Assembly (NCBI GenBank): GCA_021397835.1
Contig: JAJFZO010000609.1
Coordinates: 8,434,001 to 8,498,000, forward strand
Length of the DNA: 64,000 nt
From: Moringa oleifera
Taxonomy: Eukaryota; Streptophyta; Magnoliopsida; Brassicales; Moringaceae
Direction: 5' to 3'
Part shown: piece by piece, positions 51,923 to 62,093 of the stretch
How positions within the stretch are numbered: the stretch's first letter is position 1
How the letters are laid out: each line of letters begins with the position of its first letter
Translations under genes and position numbers: made by a program
Notes under the pieces: model-generated
What the model was told of the DNA's origin: nothing
Databases searched by the model: none
Seen by the model: only the letters and a program-made list of their open reading frames with translations

Positions 51923-53038
51923 AGAGGAGAGGTGGAAAGCAGTCATTTCATAATGAAAAATCTCTGGCTGCGTTGCATGCTCTTACCTGCTGAGGCAATG
52001 CACTCAAGCCAAAATCAGAAACCTTCAAATTTCCATGAGCATCAAGGAGAAGATTTTCAGGCTAAACATTTCAAGGAAGCCAGGAGAAGTCAGCCTAATA
52101 CATGATATCATGAACCCGAAAATTCTCAAAGAAGTTAAATACTAAATGTTCCTTTGCACCTTTAGGTCTCTATGGTACACACCCTTCATGTGACAATGGG
52201 CAACAGCATCTATAAGCTGTTGAAAATATCGCCTACATTCATTTTCGGAAACTCTTCCTTGATGAACCTGTATAGCCAAGTTAAATTGCAAATTTACATA
52301 CTATGGCACATTAAAGTCATACATAATTTAGTTGCATATTGCATACTTCACAAAGATCCACAAATCAGAAATAGTTTTGCTTTGAAATTCTGGAAAAGCC
52401 AGGAATTATAGACAAATTATCATTATAAGAATAGAAGAATTCTTACAATTTTATCAAAAAGCTCTCCTCCAGTCACAAACTCGATAACAATATATATCTT
52501 CGTATGACTTGCCAACACCTAGCATAAGACAGATAAAGGGAAAAGGAAGAGAGGCATGTGAATAACAAAAAAAAAAAAAAAAAAGGAAGCAACATACATA
52601 TAAACTGCTATTATGGAGGATAAGCATACCTCATGCAACCTAACTATGTTAGGATGCCTGACAATCTTCATTATGGATATCTCCCTTTTAATCTGAAACC
52701 CAAATAACAAAAAAGATTACCCAATCATTCACATAGAAAGAAAAACAATGAAATTGTGCCAGCAACCATTGTACTTCCCCAGTTCAAGTTCTAAATATAT
52801 CAAAGCACATTTGAGTATTCACCAAACTTAACCCCTGGGTAAAACAGAGATCAGCAAGCTGAAAATCAAGTACCTGATCAACCATTTTGTGCTTAAGTAT
52901 GGTGCTTTTGGCCAAAACTTTCATGGCCACATTCTCTCCAGTCTCCCCGTTTCGTGCAAACTTCACCTTGGCGAAAGTTCCTTCGCCAATTGTTCGGCCA
53001 AGCTCATACTTTCCGACCTTCCTTGTTCTCTTCACCAT
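43942..53038 (-). CDS. CIPK24: CBL-interacting protein kinase SOS2/CIPK24
   Basis: Fourteen exons on minus: 53038-52874, 52692-52630, 52518-52447, 52267-52160, 52061-51987, 51841-51788, 50791-50666, 50345-50256, 49387-49265, 49082-48960, 47843-47727, 45426-45370, 45258-45184, 44037-43942; 447 residues (Arabidopsis SOS2 has 446). Kinase features: GEGTFAKV at 18-25, Lys40, YHRDLK with Asp134, DFG 152-154, activation loop with Ser156, Thr168 and Tyr175, APE 177-179. The NAF/FISL segment that binds the CBL calcium sensor (SOS3/CBL4) starts at Asn312 ([18 protein letters not shown]). The phosphatase-interaction region follows at about 334-375. The kinase activates the SOS1 Na+/H+ antiporter at the plasma membrane under salt. 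The N-terminus [18 protein letters not shown] and the end [10 protein letters not shown] are specific to CIPK24 among CIPKs. Intron 11 (2.3 kb) carries transposon insertions. Confidence 0.96.
45515..45547. repeat. Perfect 13-bp hairpin in SOS2 intron 11
   Basis: AGTGACCATTTAT (45515-45527) and its exact reverse complement ATAAATGGTCACT (45535-45547) are separated by seven bases. It lies about 90 bp inside the intron's 3' end in transcript sense. Confidence 0.85.
46068..46730. mobile_element. Tourist-like (PIF/Harbinger) MITE in SOS2 intron 11
   Basis: Left end CAGCATGTTTAGTTC and right end (as reverse complement) TGGCATGTTTGGTTC form imperfect terminal inverted repeats of about 15 bp. Both sides are flanked by the trinucleotide TTA (46065-46067 and 46731-46733), the target duplication usual for PIF/Harbinger elements. 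The 663-bp interior is AT-rich, non-coding, and contains a GGAATAGCTATTC-type palindrome that is common in such plant MITEs. Confidence 0.78.
46840..47495 (+). mobile_element. 3' fragment of an L1-type LINE in SOS2 intron 11
   Basis: On + the degenerate translation matches the end of plant LINE ORF2: [13 protein letters not shown], then [17 protein letters not shown], then the zinc-binding zf-RVT motif RCFLCKKC with NHVLLRC (around 47041-47100). A poly(A) tail of 16 A ends it at 47480-47495. Stops interrupt the frame and only the 3' part is present, as expected for 5'-truncated LINE insertions. It is antisense to SOS2. The left edge is approximate. Confidence 0.75.
51891..51920. repeat. (GA)15 microsatellite in SOS2 intron 5
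   Basis: Uninterrupted GA dinucleotides between exon 6 (51841) and exon 5 (51987) of SOS2, only 50 bp from the exon-6 acceptor. On the transcript it reads CU-rich and may merge with the polypyrimidine tract. Confidence 0.9.
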
Positions 53039-53107
53039 CCTTTCACGTAGTACATTCCCAGCAAAAACCCAAATTTTCTTGAATTTCCAAGCAGGTTAAG
53101 AGCAATC

Positions 53108-53637
53108 CTATGATAATCAACCAAAATACGATCAAACGACAACGTTTGTAGGTATTGCAAAACCATAAACGATAGTCAAACAGACACCAGTTATCGATAA
53201 TTCAACGAAAATTTGCAAACACGTGGAGCAGAGCTCTCTGTTAGGTTCATGAAAGAAATGAAGAACATGGAAACAGCTAAAAAGTATAGAAATACATTTA
53301 TGATACAGCTGGCGACCTGACTCAATCAAACAAAGAAACGAAAGGCTGATATAGCTGTAACTTGTTAATATTTTAACAATTATCATTTGTTGCTGAAACA
53401 GAAGGAGGGAGAAAAAATAGAATTAGAAAAGCAAGTGAACTTTACTGCTTTTCCTGGAAATATCGATAGAGAATCTGTGCTGATTCCGAGTTTTGAAAGA
53501 GGATACTTCTACGACTTGTCAGCCACCAAAAGGCACCGAAATCAAGAACAACTGTGATTCGAGAACCAAAGAGAAGCAACGCAATTAACACGAAAGAAAT
53601 GCCTAGTTTCTCAAGAATATTCCGGCGAGATACTTAC
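53108..53637 (-). other. Intron in the SOS2 5' UTR
   Basis: Donor CTG|GTAAGTA on minus at 53638/53637 and acceptor ATCATAG|GATTG at 53108/53107 bracket 530 bp without a start codon in the SOS2 frame. The upstream leader exon would run from 53638 to about 53850 and includes GA-rich sequence. A TGACGT-type bZIP word is at 53876-53883. The model is inferred from splice signals only. Confidence 0.5.
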
Positions 53638-53883
53638 CAGAAACAAATATAACTCTGGCCGGATATTATGTACCAAAAGATGGCCGGTGGAATTCGACCG
53701 AGGTCAGCTCCCGCAGAGCAGCCACGGCACAGAGAGAGGGAGCGAGAAAGAGAGAGAGAATTGATTTGATTTAATTTTCTATGCTCACAGTGTTCGGATT
53801 CTTGCGATTGTATTAAGATATTCCCCGAGCAAATACGAGCGAGAAAGAGAGAGAAAGGGAATCAGACAGGGGAAGTACGTCAC

Positions 53884-56800
53884 TAGAACACAAAAATTTG
53901 GCGTTTGCATGGTTTGTCTGAGTACACCAAACTGGAGCTGGTGAGGCCAAACATCAGATCAGTCATTCCATCTTCAGCTAATTTTATGGCTTTTATCCCA
54001 AAGTGGCATTCCTCCTTAATAACTTTATCTCAACAACAAATAGGAGGATGACAGCTCAATCAATTAGATCATTTATCATAAGATTTTTCATGAAATTTTT
54101 TCCATTAATTACAAAGCTTTCTTTGAATTTAACACAAACAATGATGCCTATGCATTATTATTGTTTTTTTAATTAAAATTAATTTAAGTTTAAAATTTGA
54201 CACTATTGTTTGAGCTAAGGTAATATTGATAAATTTTTATGTCAGAATTTTATAATTGATACATCCAATCACAAAGCGTTTATAGATAACAATACTTCAA
54301 AAAGGGTAACATTGCTTTATTTAATTATATAAAAAATTGTTTTCTATTAGTATCATAAAGTGAAAGTATATTCTGTTGCTCTAAACAATGGGTTTCTAGT
54401 AATTTCGTTGATGTGTTGGTAACTTAGATTTGATTAGGAAAACACCTTACAAATTAATTATTAATTTAAATTTTATAAATTAATTTTATTTTAATAATTT
54501 TTTTAGTAAATAATCTAAGAATAATAATTCATGCTAAATTTTATCTTTAATTTTAGATTTTATCATATTAGTTTACTTAATTTTATATTTAAACTTTTTA
54601 TTTGTGATCAATTTTAATAAATTTAAGAATATTTAGGTGATTGAGATATTTAAAAAAATCAATAAAAGAAAAATAAAAAATAAACTAAAAATTAATTTTT
54701 AGATAAATATTATTTAAAACCTTAGGTTTTGCTTTTTCTCTTCAATCAAATCTAGACTTTTAAAAGGTTTTTAAATAATTTTTGATCTATCAATTTAGAT
54801 TAAATTGAATCTTATTAAAAATTAAAAATATTTAAATTATAGATCTTTTACAATAAATTTTCATTTAAAATTTTTTATAAATGCAAAAAAAAAAACAGTT
54901 AGATACCATCAAAAAATTTAAAAATTTAAAATTTCATGAAAATAGTTTGTTAATAAAAATTATTTATATTTAAAAGATGAAATGAAATAAATTTTAAAAT
55001 TTATTTAAGCAATTTTTTAATTAATTTAATAATAAAAATATTATTAGTTTTTTTACAATTATTTTTGTAAAAATTTAATTTAAAAAATTAATAGATAAAA
55101 ATTTCTTTAGAGATGTTTTAAAAATCAAAAACTGATGAGAGAGAGTACTTAAACCTAAGGTTTTATGACATTTACTCTTAACTTTTTTTCACATAAAAAA
55201 TCTCCCTTTTCTCTATTTAATTTCTTTATCTCTTTCTCTTTCACTTTTTTTTTTTTATCTTTTCTTCTTGTTTTTTTAATTATTATTAAATTATCTTTAA
55301 AAAATATTTATTTTCTTACTTAATCCAAATTAAAAATTTCAGTGCAAAATTAAATCAATTCATATAATATATTCATATTTAAAAAATGAATTTATTACAA
55401 AAGATTTTAATTTTTTTCTATGTTTAACCTTTCATTTTTCAACTATTTTAACTGCCCTTCACAAATCTCCAATCCATCTTGGGCTTTATAGATGACAAAA
55501 TACAACAATAGAATGATTAGAGACGCTACCAAATTAATTAACATTAAAATAATAATTAATTCAAAGTGATAACTATAACAACAGTTCTAAATTAATTAAT
55601 CATATTATTAGCTTGTTTTCCACAGCTGCTAAGACATTCTATGCTTTCATATCAATAAAGATTTTGCTTACCGTATACAAATTATGACTTTTTGGCCGGA
55701 TAGGTTATGAAATTAAATGTATGTATTTAGCCATAATCTTAGGTGAATTCGTTGGCGGTGATGGAACCGTGGTCAAATAACATGCCTAATTGCACACCGT
55801 CTTGCCTCCTAGTCCACATGACTCAATAAAAAAAGAAAATAGTGTTAAGAGATCAATGGAGAGAAATTTAATCTGCCAATAAGTGTATGTCCATTTGTTA
55901 ATCAAATTTAAAGTCCAAGTAATTTTAAGTGTTTTTTAATTGTTAATTTTAACATACATAAAAAAAATAAACCCCTTTTTTAATTTGGGTTACCCCATTA
56001 TAAAAAATATAATAAAATAATAATAAAAAATCACAAATTTAAACAAAAGAGAGAACATCCACCATTCACTTTTAATTTGCTTACTTGTAATATGTAAATT
56101 AGTAAATTAATTATTTTAATTGTATGGGTAGGTATTAGATATTACTTCCAAGATATGACATTATAATTAAGATTTCATTTTTTATCAAGTTAGACTCTAA
56201 GTTGTTCCTTAGCAAAACCTTATTCTATGTATAATCTAAATGCATTTTCTAAATAGATAAATAAAAAATTGACAAAGAATTTTAGAAATATTTAAAGGAA
56301 ATATCAAACTCTAATTTTTATTCATTTCATTTAGTAAAATTCATTCAAATTCTATAGTTTAATGTGAATGGATAAAAATATAATATTTGTTGAATAGAAT
56401 ATATTTCCAATTTCTTACTGTTTCTGATTTTGTGCATTTTTTAAAAAATTCAAACAATTGATTTCTTTGTAATTTATTGCTTAGCAGTAATTTATTATTA
56501 ATTTAAAAAATCCTTTTTTTCTCCTTTAGATTTCTCCTTACTTTACTAAACAAATTCTCAAAACATTTGATATTAAAAACAATTTTTTCATTTTTATTTT
56601 AAATATATATATATATAGATATAAATAATGAGTAGCCTCATCGTAAGTAATCATGATTAAAATTTTTAATTTGATATGTATTGGTTTTTTTAAAAAATAA
56701 TTATATGTAATAAAATAAGTTTTATTTATTTTTTACATTAATATTTTTTATTTTTTTATGCATCAGATGAGTGAAAAATGAGGAGAAGATGTGAATCCAA

Positions 56801-56946
56801 AGTAATTAAAGAAGACTCTTAACACTAAGGATGTCTCATGTACCCATACTCTCAGGTCATTAGTACAAAGTAATTAGCCAACATAGTGATTAAACCCAAA
56901 AAAAAAAAAAGAGTAATTAGCACAACTATAGGTCCGTACAAATTAA
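53884..56946. other. AT-rich intergenic region between SOS2 and EPFL genes
   Basis: About 3 kb, very AT-rich, stops in all frames, no open frame over 60 codons. A short (TA)n lies near 56605-56618. The part near 56946 should include the EPFL 3' UTR. Nothing else is recognisable. Confidence 0.6.
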
Positions 56947-57399
56947 CTAAGGCTGAAACAACTTGTTTCCACATCTGCACTTCCATGAGAGCAGATAATA
57001 GCTTTCATCTCCATGATATGAGGTCTTAATAAGGCTGTCTTTGTGATGAGGAGGAGCAACCAGAGCGGGCATGCAAGGCCTGCAACTCAAGCACCTGTTC
57101 ACACATCTTGGAGGACTTGACCCCAAAACCAGTTTCATCTGCTTCAACCCCTCATGAGTACTTCCTCCTGAAAACACTGAGTACCCAACTGCGACAAAAG
57201 GAAAGAAAGACAAACCAGTAAACCAAAGACAACAAAAGCAGAATCAGCTGAAACCATATTGTAACTCTGTATATACACTGCAACAATATGGCGTCTTATC
57301 TGGGTTTTGCTTTTTACCTGTTTGGGAAACAAGAAAAGTGAGAGAAAACATGAGAATCATCATAAGGACTGCAAGTTTGTTCTCAACTGGGGAAGCCAT
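56947..57399 (-). CDS. EPIDERMAL PATTERNING FACTOR-like secreted peptide (EPFL8-like)
   Basis: Two exons on minus, 57399-57318 and 57188-56947, joined in phase 1 to 107 residues. Residues about 1-29 form a hydrophobic signal peptide (LAVLMMILMFSLTFLVS). The mature C-terminal domain begins near LGSSPPRC and has six cysteines at 56, 60, 63, 66, 98 and 100 in the EPFL pattern (CVNRCLSCRPC, a loop, WKCRCGNKLFQP). EPF/EPFL peptides are processed, act in the apoplast and bind ERECTA-family receptor kinases, often with TMM, to control stomatal patterning and organ growth. The CxxxCxxCxxC spacing and the SYYLLSWKC stretch look most like EPFL8, whose function is poorly known; the subfamily call rests on memory and is less certain than the family. 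Confidence 0.85.
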
Positions 57400-58440
57400 G
57401 GTCTTGTCTGTGAGTGAAAAAGAGAGGAAACATGAATACTTGCCTGTGAAGAAATGGATTGGAATAGTGCCTCGCTTGGAAATGCTTTGCTTAAAAATTA
57501 CAAAGCAGCTGAGATTGAGGGTCCCAGTAACTGGTCTTCAACAAATCTTTTTCTCTCTCCCAAAGAAATGATCAAATGGGTACTGTTCTTTCTGCAGAAA
57601 TCTGTGTTCAGGGTTTCAGTGTGAATGACTAAAGTTTTCTATCTGATGACTTCTCTTTTACAGTTCTTCAAATTATTGTACTGTGCCCTCTTCTTTTTGC
57701 TGCGTTCAAAAAGCAAAGAAGCTACTGTACATCATTTGTCGCCATGTTATGAGTCGTTTGATGTTGTCCCATTAATATAAGTATATCATAGACAAATTAG
57801 GGCTGATAGCTTACCTGGGACCAGATCCTTAAAGGGCAACTTCATCATGAAGACTAAAGTCCGATAATTGCTGCTTAAGTTGGCTATGGTGACACCTGCA
57901 GTAGGCAGCAGCCCCATGTGTTCATATAAAGCAGGATTTTGCATTCTAAATTTATATGATTTCTGCCATCATATCTAGGTGACTTTAGCATCATGAAATT
58001 ATGCCAATTAACCAAGTTTATGCTGTCAAATAAACAAACAAAATATAAAATGCTTCTATCAATAATTCATCAAAAAAAATTAAAAAAACATTTAAAAGTA
58101 AGAAAAAGTATATGTATGATTTCAGATATGTTTATAATTAACCAGGGAAGTAAACTTAAACCACAGACCCGTAAAAGTAACAGGAATCCTTCACAGATTC
58201 TGAAGTGAAAGACAAGATAAAAAGCAGTGCACAGGAACTTGAGTAGATAAATGTACAGAATTATTGCTGAAGAGCATTATATCATACCAGAGGATCTATG
58301 GGCAAGAGATCACAAACCAGAAGCTATGGAGGGTAGTGATGGGTACAGATTGTGAATGTTAGGGGCAGCCTACTTGCTGTAATTGCGGCCCTTCTTCTAC
58401 TGTTTGCTCTTCCCCGTCCCTAATGCTTTGCCTGCAACCA
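57400..58440. other. Upstream region of the EPFL gene
   Basis: Promoter side of the EPFL gene and downstream side of EBF. Moderately AT-rich, no supportable coding frame; a 77-codon frame on + at 57338-57571 overlaps EPFL exon 1 antisense and has no domain. No clear TATA box could be fixed. Confidence 0.5.
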
Positions 58441-58444
58441 GTGC

Positions 58445-59479
58445 TTCAGCTTTTTATCAGCTGCTGCATTTATTGAAGTGTGGGTACAGGTAGGAGACAT
58501 TGATTCTTTAGCAATAGTTGCCCCCCAGGGGCTTGAGAGGCTTCATGGATGAGTTGGTGTCAAAAATGTATTCATTCATCATCAACATCAAACATAAAGA
58601 AATCAAATTTTATTTCCATGGCAAACAAGTAATTGCAGAGTACAATTCACATGATGAACCTGCAAAACTGGGACTTTGTCAAAAATACAACCAAGAACAA
58701 GGCTGTGATGGCAGCACAAACTGATATGCTACCAGAACCAAAGTCCCACTAATCTGAGGCACTCAAGACAGAACTCCACCAAGCAACCACAAAGACTTGA
58801 CAAGAGAAACCAAGACGACTCCAACTCTTCACAAGAGTTTCAAACACTAGAAGACTCTAGAAACACACCTGCAACAAAGACAAACCTGATTCCAAGAACA
58901 GACTTCATAGGACTGAAAACAAAGAAAGCTTCAATCGCCTGCACCACTATAGGGATGCATGACAAAGCTAAAACACTGGGTATTGAAATATCCAGCAAAA
59001 CAGAACCAGTATCTAATACAAAGGAGAAGATCACAGGTGATTGGTAGCTGTATTCTCAGGAGACCATGGCAATGAAGGAGGCAACATCCCAGCTATCTGT
59101 TTTCTTTTTTTTTTTTTTTTTTTCTCCCTCCCTTCTCTGTAAGAGAGAGAAAAGAAAGGAGAGGGGGGGGGGGGGGGGGGGGGGGGAGGGAATCTAATAT
59201 CATAACAAGCTTCACCAAGGAAGCCTGCAAAAAAGTGGATGTTGAAAACTGATCTGCCAAAGTCCCTTGGAAAACAACCAAGCCACTGTGATACCAAAAG
59301 GCCCCTTACAAAGGGGCCAAAAATCTATGCTGGACACCAATACCCGTGTGAGCACACTGTATGAACTTATGCTTCTACTATCTGTCAAGGTAAACTGGAG
59401 TTTTTTAATTCTCTGATCCTGTTCACACCGTTCTTCTCTACCACTGATTTGATGAACAGGTTTTTCTTTCCATCCCTGA
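58445..59479 (-). other. Probable long 3' UTR of EBF1/2
   Basis: About 1 kb downstream of the EBF stop, ending near an AATAAA on minus at 58473-58468. Long 3' UTRs are a known trait of EBF1/EBF2, where poly-uridine motifs let EIN2 repress translation and UTR fragments move to P-bodies. Here U5-U6 runs occur on the transcript at about 59229-59234, 59318, 58682 and 58562. The UTR also carries long homopolymers (separate entry). Extent is inferred. Confidence 0.5.
59105..59186. repeat. T19 and G24 homopolymers in the EBF 3' UTR
   Basis: On + there are 19 T (59105-59123), a purine-rich GA segment, then 24 G (59163-59186). On the EBF transcript this reads C24, a CU-rich spacer, then A19. Such runs are prone to length error, so exact counts may reflect sequencing. 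Confidence 0.85.
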
Positions 59480-61730
59480 TCAGGAGAGAATATCACATCT
59501 CCATAAGCTCTCCACAAGCAGCTCAACTGTTCCACTGCTTATTGAATTGCAATGTTGGAGATTCAACCCTACCAAAGTCTTGCCCAATTTCTTCAAGAAG
59601 GGCATGCTCTTATTTGACACTTCAGAACAACCTGATATGGAAAGAACTTGCAAATTTAACTGCTCTGCACGAGACAAGGCAGCAATTCCAGAATCAGTGA
59701 TGGAACACTTTGACACATCTAGATCACTGAGAAAGACACAACCATCTGCAATTGCCACCAAACTTGCATCAGTGATCCTCCTGCACCCTTCAAGATTTAG
59801 CAGCTCAAGGGTTGCACCATGTAACCTAGCCAAGGCTAGAACTACTTCATCTGTCAAATTAAAGCAGCCCGTAAGATTCACCTTGACAAGTCCAGCCTCA
59901 CAACTCTCCAAAAGTGGGAGGAGCCCAGCATCTGTTATCCCATAAAGCCCAGTCAGATCTACATGCTGAAGCTGAGGGCATAACTTTCCCACCATAGCAA
60001 GGCTAGCACTACCAAATCCAGGGCAGTTTCTTACAGAAAGCGATTTAAGAGAATTGCAAGGAGAAGGCATTGCCATTCCCAACTGCAGATCCTTAATTCC
60101 CATGCACTTTACCAGGGAAAGAGACTTCAATTTCATTCCACAGTTTGTGACAGCACCAATAATGCCTGATTGAGTAACCCTGTTGCACTCCTCTAATTGA
60201 AGGCTCTCGAGAGAACCAGCAGCTTTGGTAAAGGCCACCAATCCATTATCTGATACAAAGCAGCATTTGCGAAGACACATCTGCTTTAGGTTTGAGCAAC
60301 CCTTTCCCAAGGCTTCTAGGCTCACATCTGTTATCCCTCTACAGGAAGTAATAACCAATGACATTAATTTCTGCAGGCCCCGAGCATTACCCATGACCCA
60401 AAAGCCCTTCTCGCTCACACTCTGGAGACTGCTGAGGACTAGATTAGTGATGGCTTTGCCATAATGCCCGATCACAGCAAGAGAGAAATCTGTGATGTTC
60501 AAAGACTGAAGCTTAAGCTTAGTCAGAATGGAAGTAGCTGATGACAATAGACTTGATACTCCATGATCCCCAACAAGAGGACAGTCTTTGATAGAGATAG
60601 ACTGCAGATTGGGGCATAACTTTCCAATAGCCTGTAGACCCTCGTTACCGATCTGTGGGCAAGATTCAATGTTCAAAGCAGTCAAGTTCGGGCAGTTCTC
60701 TGCAATTGCAATCAAACCCCTGTTAGAAATTGAAGGGCACTGGCAAAGATCAAGCTTCTCCAACGAGCGGCATTCTTTAGCGATCTCAGAGAGACCATTG
60801 TCCCCTACACGAGGGACATTCCATAAAGAAAGAGCCCTGAGAGAAGGGCAACCGCGAGCTATGGCTGATATACCAAAATCAGTGACTCCACAAATAGAGT
60901 TGCTTCCCCTCACTGCAAGCTTTCCCAGGCCTCCATGGCCACTTGTTCCAACAGCAATCCCAGCAAGTCTCATGTCAGTTGCCTTCTTGCCCTCCAGGGA
61001 CCTAGTGAGGTACCCATCATCATCAGCCGAGGTCATCTCAACATCATTAGAAACGGGAACAGACACCTCCTTGCAAAATTCAGCCTTACGGATACTGGTA
61101 AGGACCGTAAGCCAGCGCTTGGAAACACAAGCTGAGGAACTTCTTTCCCGGCCTCCAGGGAGGCGTCTCAAGATCTCATAAAGGCATTCATCAGGCAGAA
61201 CTTCAATAGATGGTTGCTTATTCAGATCAAAGGCAGCTCCCTCGAAGCCAAATGGGAGGCTAACACGAGCCCTTTTGCGAGGGGGGCAGTACACGTCCAC
61301 ATGGGAGCCAATTGAACACAATCGACCCAAATCCGTGGGATTTGCACAAACAGACCCCGCTGAATAGAATTCATCATCGCCTGAAATTGCACAAGAAAAA
61401 TAAACTTGATCAGATAAACTATCCGATTAAAATTGGTAGAAAAGCAAGTGATCAACTTAATTTAACAATTCAGCCAAAATACATCCTTACACCAAATCAC
61501 AAATCAATAGTTTCCCCCAACAATTTCTGCCTAAAACAGGCGGCAGCAATTTATTAAATCAATATTTAACAAGATTTTCAGGCCATCATATTAATCTAAA
61601 GTCTCAAACGGATCTGCAGGTGAGAAAAACTAACACCCACATATCAATCTAAATATCAAAGGGAAAAGAATCAACTAAAAGCAGAAAAACAAAAAGGGAA
61701 CGTACCACTGTAATTGACAAGAGCAGGCAT
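59480..61730 (-). CDS. EBF1: EIN3-binding F-box protein (EBF1/EBF2)
   Basis: Two exons on minus, 61730-61706 and 61380-59480, joined in phase 1 (AGT-G|GC) to 641 residues; Arabidopsis EBF1 and EBF2 have 628 and 623. The short first exon MPALVNYS and the split codon for Gly9 are characteristic of EBF genes. A basic PPRKRAR (41-47) could be a nuclear signal. The F-box is at about 64-108 (PSIEVLPDECLYEILRRLPG, then CVSKRWL). From about 150 to the end come some eighteen leucine-rich repeats (e.g. SLRALSLWNVPRVGDNGL), finishing LVESLWRCDILS. The protein is the substrate receptor of an SCF ubiquitin ligase that targets EIN3/EIL1 for degradation in the nucleus and so limits ethylene responses. I cannot decide between EBF1 and EBF2 orthology; the symbol denotes the family. 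Confidence 0.95.
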
Positions 61731-61976
61731 GATTGAATCTCAAAGAAAAACTCTCCCCGAAGATTCTTGAAACCGCAGAAGCTCGAAACCAGAAAGAACG
61801 CGAAGAAGCAGAAGATCAGATATGATCCCTGGAAACTTGAATGCATCACAAGGAAACCGAGCGCTTTGTAGAAAACCAGAAACCCCAACAAGTAGGGGCA
61901 AAAAAGGGGAAGAAGCAGAAGAAGAAAGGAAAGATGTTTCTGATTTGTGTTGTTGTGATTTGCTCAACAAACAGTC

Positions 61977-61982
61977 TATATA
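61977..61982 (-). promoter_or_regulatory. TATA box of the EBF gene
   Basis: On minus TATATAGA begins at 61982, 247 bp above the ATG. A start near 61950 gives a leader of about 220 nt. Confidence 0.55.
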
Positions 61983-62052
61983 ATATTTCGGTGCAGAGTC
62001 CGGAAAGGGAAAGAGAAAGATAAGAGATGTCGTGTTGAGAATTTCTTTTAGC

Positions 62053-62093
62053 AGATACATTAACTGACAACCTTTGCTACATGCAATGTATCT
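62053..62093 (-). promoter_or_regulatory. Paired EIN3-type binding sites in the EBF promoter
   Basis: AGATACAT (62053-62060) and ATGTATCT (62086-62093) are exact inverted copies of the EIN3/EIL consensus AYGWAYCT, 25 bp apart. The second site also belongs to a perfect palindrome TACAT-GCA-ATGTA (62078-62090). They sit 70-115 bp upstream of the EBF TATA box. EBF2 is known to be induced by EIN3 as negative feedback; binding here is inferred. Confidence 0.6.
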
